This document shows positions 14,355 through 16,625 of a stretch of 16,625 nucleotides of DNA, piece after piece. The notes under the pieces were generated by a model that did no database searches, was not told where the DNA came from, and saw only the letters and a program-made list of their open reading frames with translations. The position numbers and the translations under genes were made by a program. This DNA comes from Archaeoglobaceae archaeon (GTDB taxonomy: Archaea; Halobacteriota; Archaeoglobi; Archaeoglobales; JdFR-42): contig WAJW01000071.1 in assembly GCA_015523685.1 (NCBI GenBank), forward strand, positions 1 to 16,625, read 5' to 3'. Within the stretch, counting starts at the first letter, position 1. Each line of letters begins with the position of its first letter.

Positions 14355-15509
14355 ATGCTTCCCCGGGCTCATGGAGGCACTCTGGTAGACAGGGTTATGG
14401 ATGAGACCAGGAGGAAGAAGATCAAAGGGGAGATTTCTGATATTCCCAGTATTGAGATCTCTGATGACATCGCTGTGGATCTTGAAAATATTGCATACGG
14501 TGTTTTCAGCCCTCTTGAGGGGTTCATGTCCGAAAATGACTACAGACTCGTTCTGGACACAATGAGGCTTGAAAATGATGTCCCATGGACAATTCCAGTT
14601 GTACTCGATATGAATGGTGAAGAATTTTTAAAAATGGAGTTAAGGGCAGGAGATACTTTACTCCTGAAAAGAGGGAAAACACCGGTTGCCCTGATGGAAC
14701 TGGAAGACCTTTTTAAATTGGACAGAAAGGAACATGCATTGAAAGTTTTCAGAACATCGGATCCATCCCATCCAGGGGTTAAGAAGACATTATCAATGGG
14801 TGACCTCCTTCTTGGCGGGAAAATAGAGTTTATGGAAGGAATAGAAAACCCATTTGAGAGATACACCCTCAGGCCAGTTGAAACAAGGATCCTCTTTAAG
14901 GAACTCGGATGGAGAACGGTTGTGGGATTTCAGACGAGAAATGCTCCCCATCTCGGCCATGAGTATGTGCAGAAAACCGCCCTGACCTTTGTGGATGGAC
15001 TTTTCATAAATCCTGTCATAGGAAGGAAAAAGAAGGGAGATTTCAGGGACGAGGTTATTCTGAAGGCCTATGAGGCACTGATAGATAGATATTATCTAAA
15101 AGAAAAAGCGGTTTTATCGATTTTGAGAACGGAAATGCGATATGCGGGCCCGAGAGAGGCCGTATTTCATGCAATTGTTCGGAAAAACTTCGGTTGCACT
15201 CATTTCATAGTGGGAAGAGATCATGCGGGAGTTGGTGATTTCTATGGCCCGTACGATGCACAGGAGATATTTGGTGAGTTCCCGGATCTGGGCATAACCC
15301 CGGTATTCTTCAGGAGATTCTATTACTGCAAGAAATGCTATGGTTACGTGAACGAACATGTGTGTCCCCACGAAGGAGATGACATCATTCCTCCAAGCGG
15401 AACGAAAATCAGGGAGATGCTTGCAAGTGGTAAAATCCCCCCCAGAGAGATGATGAGGCCGGAAGTGGCCGAGATAATACTCGGTTTCAAAAATCCATTC
15501 GTTGAGTAA
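14355..15509 (+). CDS. sat: Sulfate adenylyltransferase (ATP sulfurylase)
   Basis: A 384-residue ATP sulfurylase, making adenosine-5'-phosphosulfate (APS) and pyrophosphate from sulfate and ATP. The N-terminal PUA-like domain includes NIAYGVFSPLEGFM (45-58). The active site has QTRN (193-196), H199 and H202 of the HxxH nucleotidyltransferase motif (APHLGHE), and GRDHAG (287-292). A zinc-binding set C325, C328, C337 and H339 is complete, as in archaeal and bacterial monofunctional enzymes. The length is normal and there is no fused APS kinase. GAGGTG lies five bases before the start. In sulfate reducers sat usually accompanies aprBA or related genes; here the neighbours are a ribbon-helix-helix protein and a DHH phosphoesterase. 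It could serve dissimilation, assimilation or glycan sulfation. Confidence 0.95.
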   Translation: MLPRAHGGTLVDRVMDETRRKKIKGEISDIPSIEISDDIAVDLENIAYGVFSPLEGFMSENDYRLVLDTMRLENDVPWTIPVVLDMNGEEFLKMELRAGDTLLLKRGKTPVALMELEDLFKLDRKEHALKVFRTSDPSHPGVKKTLSMGDLLLGGKIEFMEGIENPFERYTLRPVETRILFKELGWRTVVGFQTRNAPHLGHEYVQKTALTFVDGLFINPVIGRKKKGDFRDEVILKAYEALIDRYYLKEKAVLSILRTEMRYAGPREAVFHAIVRKNFGCTHFIVGRDHAGVGDFYGPYDAQEIFGEFPDLGITPVFFRRFYYCKKCYGYVNEHVCPHEGDDIIPPSGTKIREMLASGKIPPREMMRPEVAEIILGFKNPFVE

Positions 15510-15510
15510 C

Positions 15511-16470
15511 ATGATTGCCATTGTGCATCACTGGGATTCGGATGGTATATGTTCTGCAGGAATTTATGCAATGCATCTTGAGGAGGTGGATGAGAGCTGG
15601 GTCAATCTCTCTCCCGAGCCCGGAATATTTGAATTTGACAGCAGGATAATAGAAATCTCCCAAAAAGCAGAAAAAACAGTAATAATCGATCTGAATATGC
15701 CCGATGGGGTTAGGGTCATGAATGGAATGGTTCTGTTTCTGGATCATCATCTGCAATCCGGGATAGAGGGTGTTGAATATGTCAATCCCGCAGTCACTGA
15801 AAAAAGATCGGTGCCATCTGCATCATGGGTTGTATCTGAATACACCGGAATATGGAATCATCTCACTGCCATTGGAGCAGTGGGAGACAATGGGTTGAGG
15901 GTTTTCAAGACGGAATACGGGAATAAACTTGTGGATTTATTGAAAAGGGAGGATATCGATGAGAACTCTGCTCTTATGATCTCCAGACTTCTGGATACCC
16001 CTTCCATTATGGGAATGAGGAAAGAGGTTGAGGAAATGGTTCTGAAGGTAATTCAAAGTACTCCAGAGGAAATTCTGAATGATCCGGAATTAAACCGTAA
16101 TCTTGAGAGGATAGAATCCGAGATCGACATGATTCTTGATACCATCGGGTCTGAAAATACATCATATTTTGAATTCGAGAGCGATTACAACATAATATCC
16201 ATGATTGGAAGAAAGATGGTGTGGGAAATGGGAAATAGAGCTGTTCTTCTGGTTAATAAGAATTTCAGAGGCATGGCACAGGTTTATTTCAGAATATCTC
16301 CGGAGATGACAGGGAAAATCCCGATCGTTGACATAATACAGAGAATGAGATCCATGGGCCTTAACTCAGGTGGGAAGAGAGAGGTTCTGGGATGCATCTG
16401 TAGCAGGAAGGATGTTGAGATGGCTCTTGATATTATAAGATCAAATACGGGTGGTCTCTTTGAATATTGA
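15511..16470 (+). CDS. DHH-family phosphoesterase
   Basis: A 319-residue protein of the DHH superfamily (RecJ/NrnA-like nucleases and phosphodiesterases). The metal-binding motifs are all present: HHWDSDG (D9, D11), IIDLN (D60), LDHH (D78-H80) and AIGAVGD (D126). The C-terminal DHHA1-like domain is weak: the usual GGGH signature appears as NSGGKREVLGC near residues 286-296, without the histidine. ATG at 15511 gives the family's normal start (MIAIVHHWDSDG); a TTG nine bases upstream is less likely. The ATG follows the sat stop codon by one base, so the two are coupled. Since NrnA-type DHH enzymes hydrolyse 3'-phosphoadenosine 5'-phosphate, a role in sulfonucleotide metabolism is possible; an archaeal single-strand nuclease role is the alternative. 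Confidence 0.85.
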   Translation: MIAIVHHWDSDGICSAGIYAMHLEEVDESWVNLSPEPGIFEFDSRIIEISQKAEKTVIIDLNMPDGVRVMNGMVLFLDHHLQSGIEGVEYVNPAVTEKRSVPSASWVVSEYTGIWNHLTAIGAVGDNGLRVFKTEYGNKLVDLLKREDIDENSALMISRLLDTPSIMGMRKEVEEMVLKVIQSTPEEILNDPELNRNLERIESEIDMILDTIGSENTSYFEFESDYNIISMIGRKMVWEMGNRAVLLVNKNFRGMAQVYFRISPEMTGKIPIVDIIQRMRSMGLNSGGKREVLGCICSRKDVEMALDIIRSNTGGLFEY

Positions 16471-16625
16471 GAGGGTTTTCGTGATAGGTCTCGACTCAGC
16501 ACCTCCAGAACTGCTTTTCGGGGAATTTCTCCATGATCTGCCCTCAATAAAAAAGCTTATGGAAAATTCTCTTCACTCTCCAATGAAATCCTGCGATCCA
16601 CCGATAACAATCCCTGCATGGATGG
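16460..16625 (+). CDS. Type I phosphodiesterase/nucleotide pyrophosphatase, partial (runs off the end)
   Basis: Only the first 55 codons lie in the window. They show RVFVIGLDSAPPELLF (5-20), with the metal-binding D12, and SCDPPITIPAWM (44-55), where T50 is at the position of the catalytic threonine. This is the N-terminus of an archaeal alkaline-phosphatase-superfamily phosphodiesterase. The proposed start is TTG at 16460-16462, after GGTGGT and overlapping the end of the DHH gene by 11 bases. GTG at 16481 is an alternative but would trim the first beta-strand. The reaction would be phosphodiester or phosphomonoester cleavage, substrate unknown. Confidence 0.75.
   Translation, partial: MNIERVFVIGLDSAPPELLFGEFLHDLPSIKKLMENSLHSPMKSCDPPITIPAWM

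Noticed and set aside
1..16625. tRNA, rRNA, CRISPR array, insertion sequence or attachment site
   Set aside because: Looked for by eye. No cloverleaf, no regularly spaced repeats, no transposase and no flanking terminal repeats were found.

Overview
The window is archaeal and most likely from the Archaeoglobales (Archaeoglobus, Ferroglobus or Geoglobus type). The evidence is TATA-box promoters about 25 bases upstream of apparently leaderless GTG/ATG genes, a TrmB-family regulator, archaeal-type GlmU proteins, an archaeal ATP sulfurylase, a DHH-family phosphoesterase and an archaeal alkaline-phosphatase-superfamily phosphodiesterase. The lineage is inferred from recall of gene families; no search was run.

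Positions 1-1930 hold an accumulation of toxin-antitoxin type genes. An intact HEPN-MNT pair lies on the minus strand. Next to it is a second, decayed HepT-MNT pair with frameshifts and an in-frame stop. A plus-strand VapBC pair follows, whose promoter sits where the 5' part of the decayed HepT should be.

Positions 2014-11446 form a regulated surface-sugar locus. A TrmB-like regulator is divergent from a YeiH-family membrane transporter (annotated elsewhere as 'putative sulfate exporter'). Then comes a tight six-gene plus-strand operon: a UDP-sulfoquinovose synthase (Agl3/SQD1 family), two more NAD-dependent sugar epimerases/dehydratases, two tandem GlmU-like nucleotidylyltransferases and GlmS. 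A 21-bp sequence of the form GTTAC-N11-GTAA(C/G) occurs both in the trmB/transporter promoter region and in the promoter of the six-gene operon, 15 of 21 bases identical and similarly placed just after the TATA box. This points to one regulon. The combined logic is: GlmS and GlmU supply UDP-GlcNAc, the second nucleotidylyltransferase plausibly supplies UDP-glucose, and the SQD1-like enzyme joins UDP-glucose and sulfite into UDP-sulfoquinovose. The adjacent transporter may handle the sulfur oxyanion. The products would feed surface glycans; no glycosyltransferase is in the window and GlmM is absent.

Positions 11572-13990 hold a secreted calcineurin-type metallophosphoesterase and a convergent polysaccharide flippase whose coding ends overlap by 29 bases. 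Positions 14112-16625 hold another plus-strand operon: a small ribbon-helix-helix protein with a 14-bp perfect palindrome in its promoter, sulfate adenylyltransferase (sat), a DHH phosphoesterase and the start of a type I phosphodiesterase that runs off the window. No rRNA, tRNA, CRISPR array or insertion sequence was seen.
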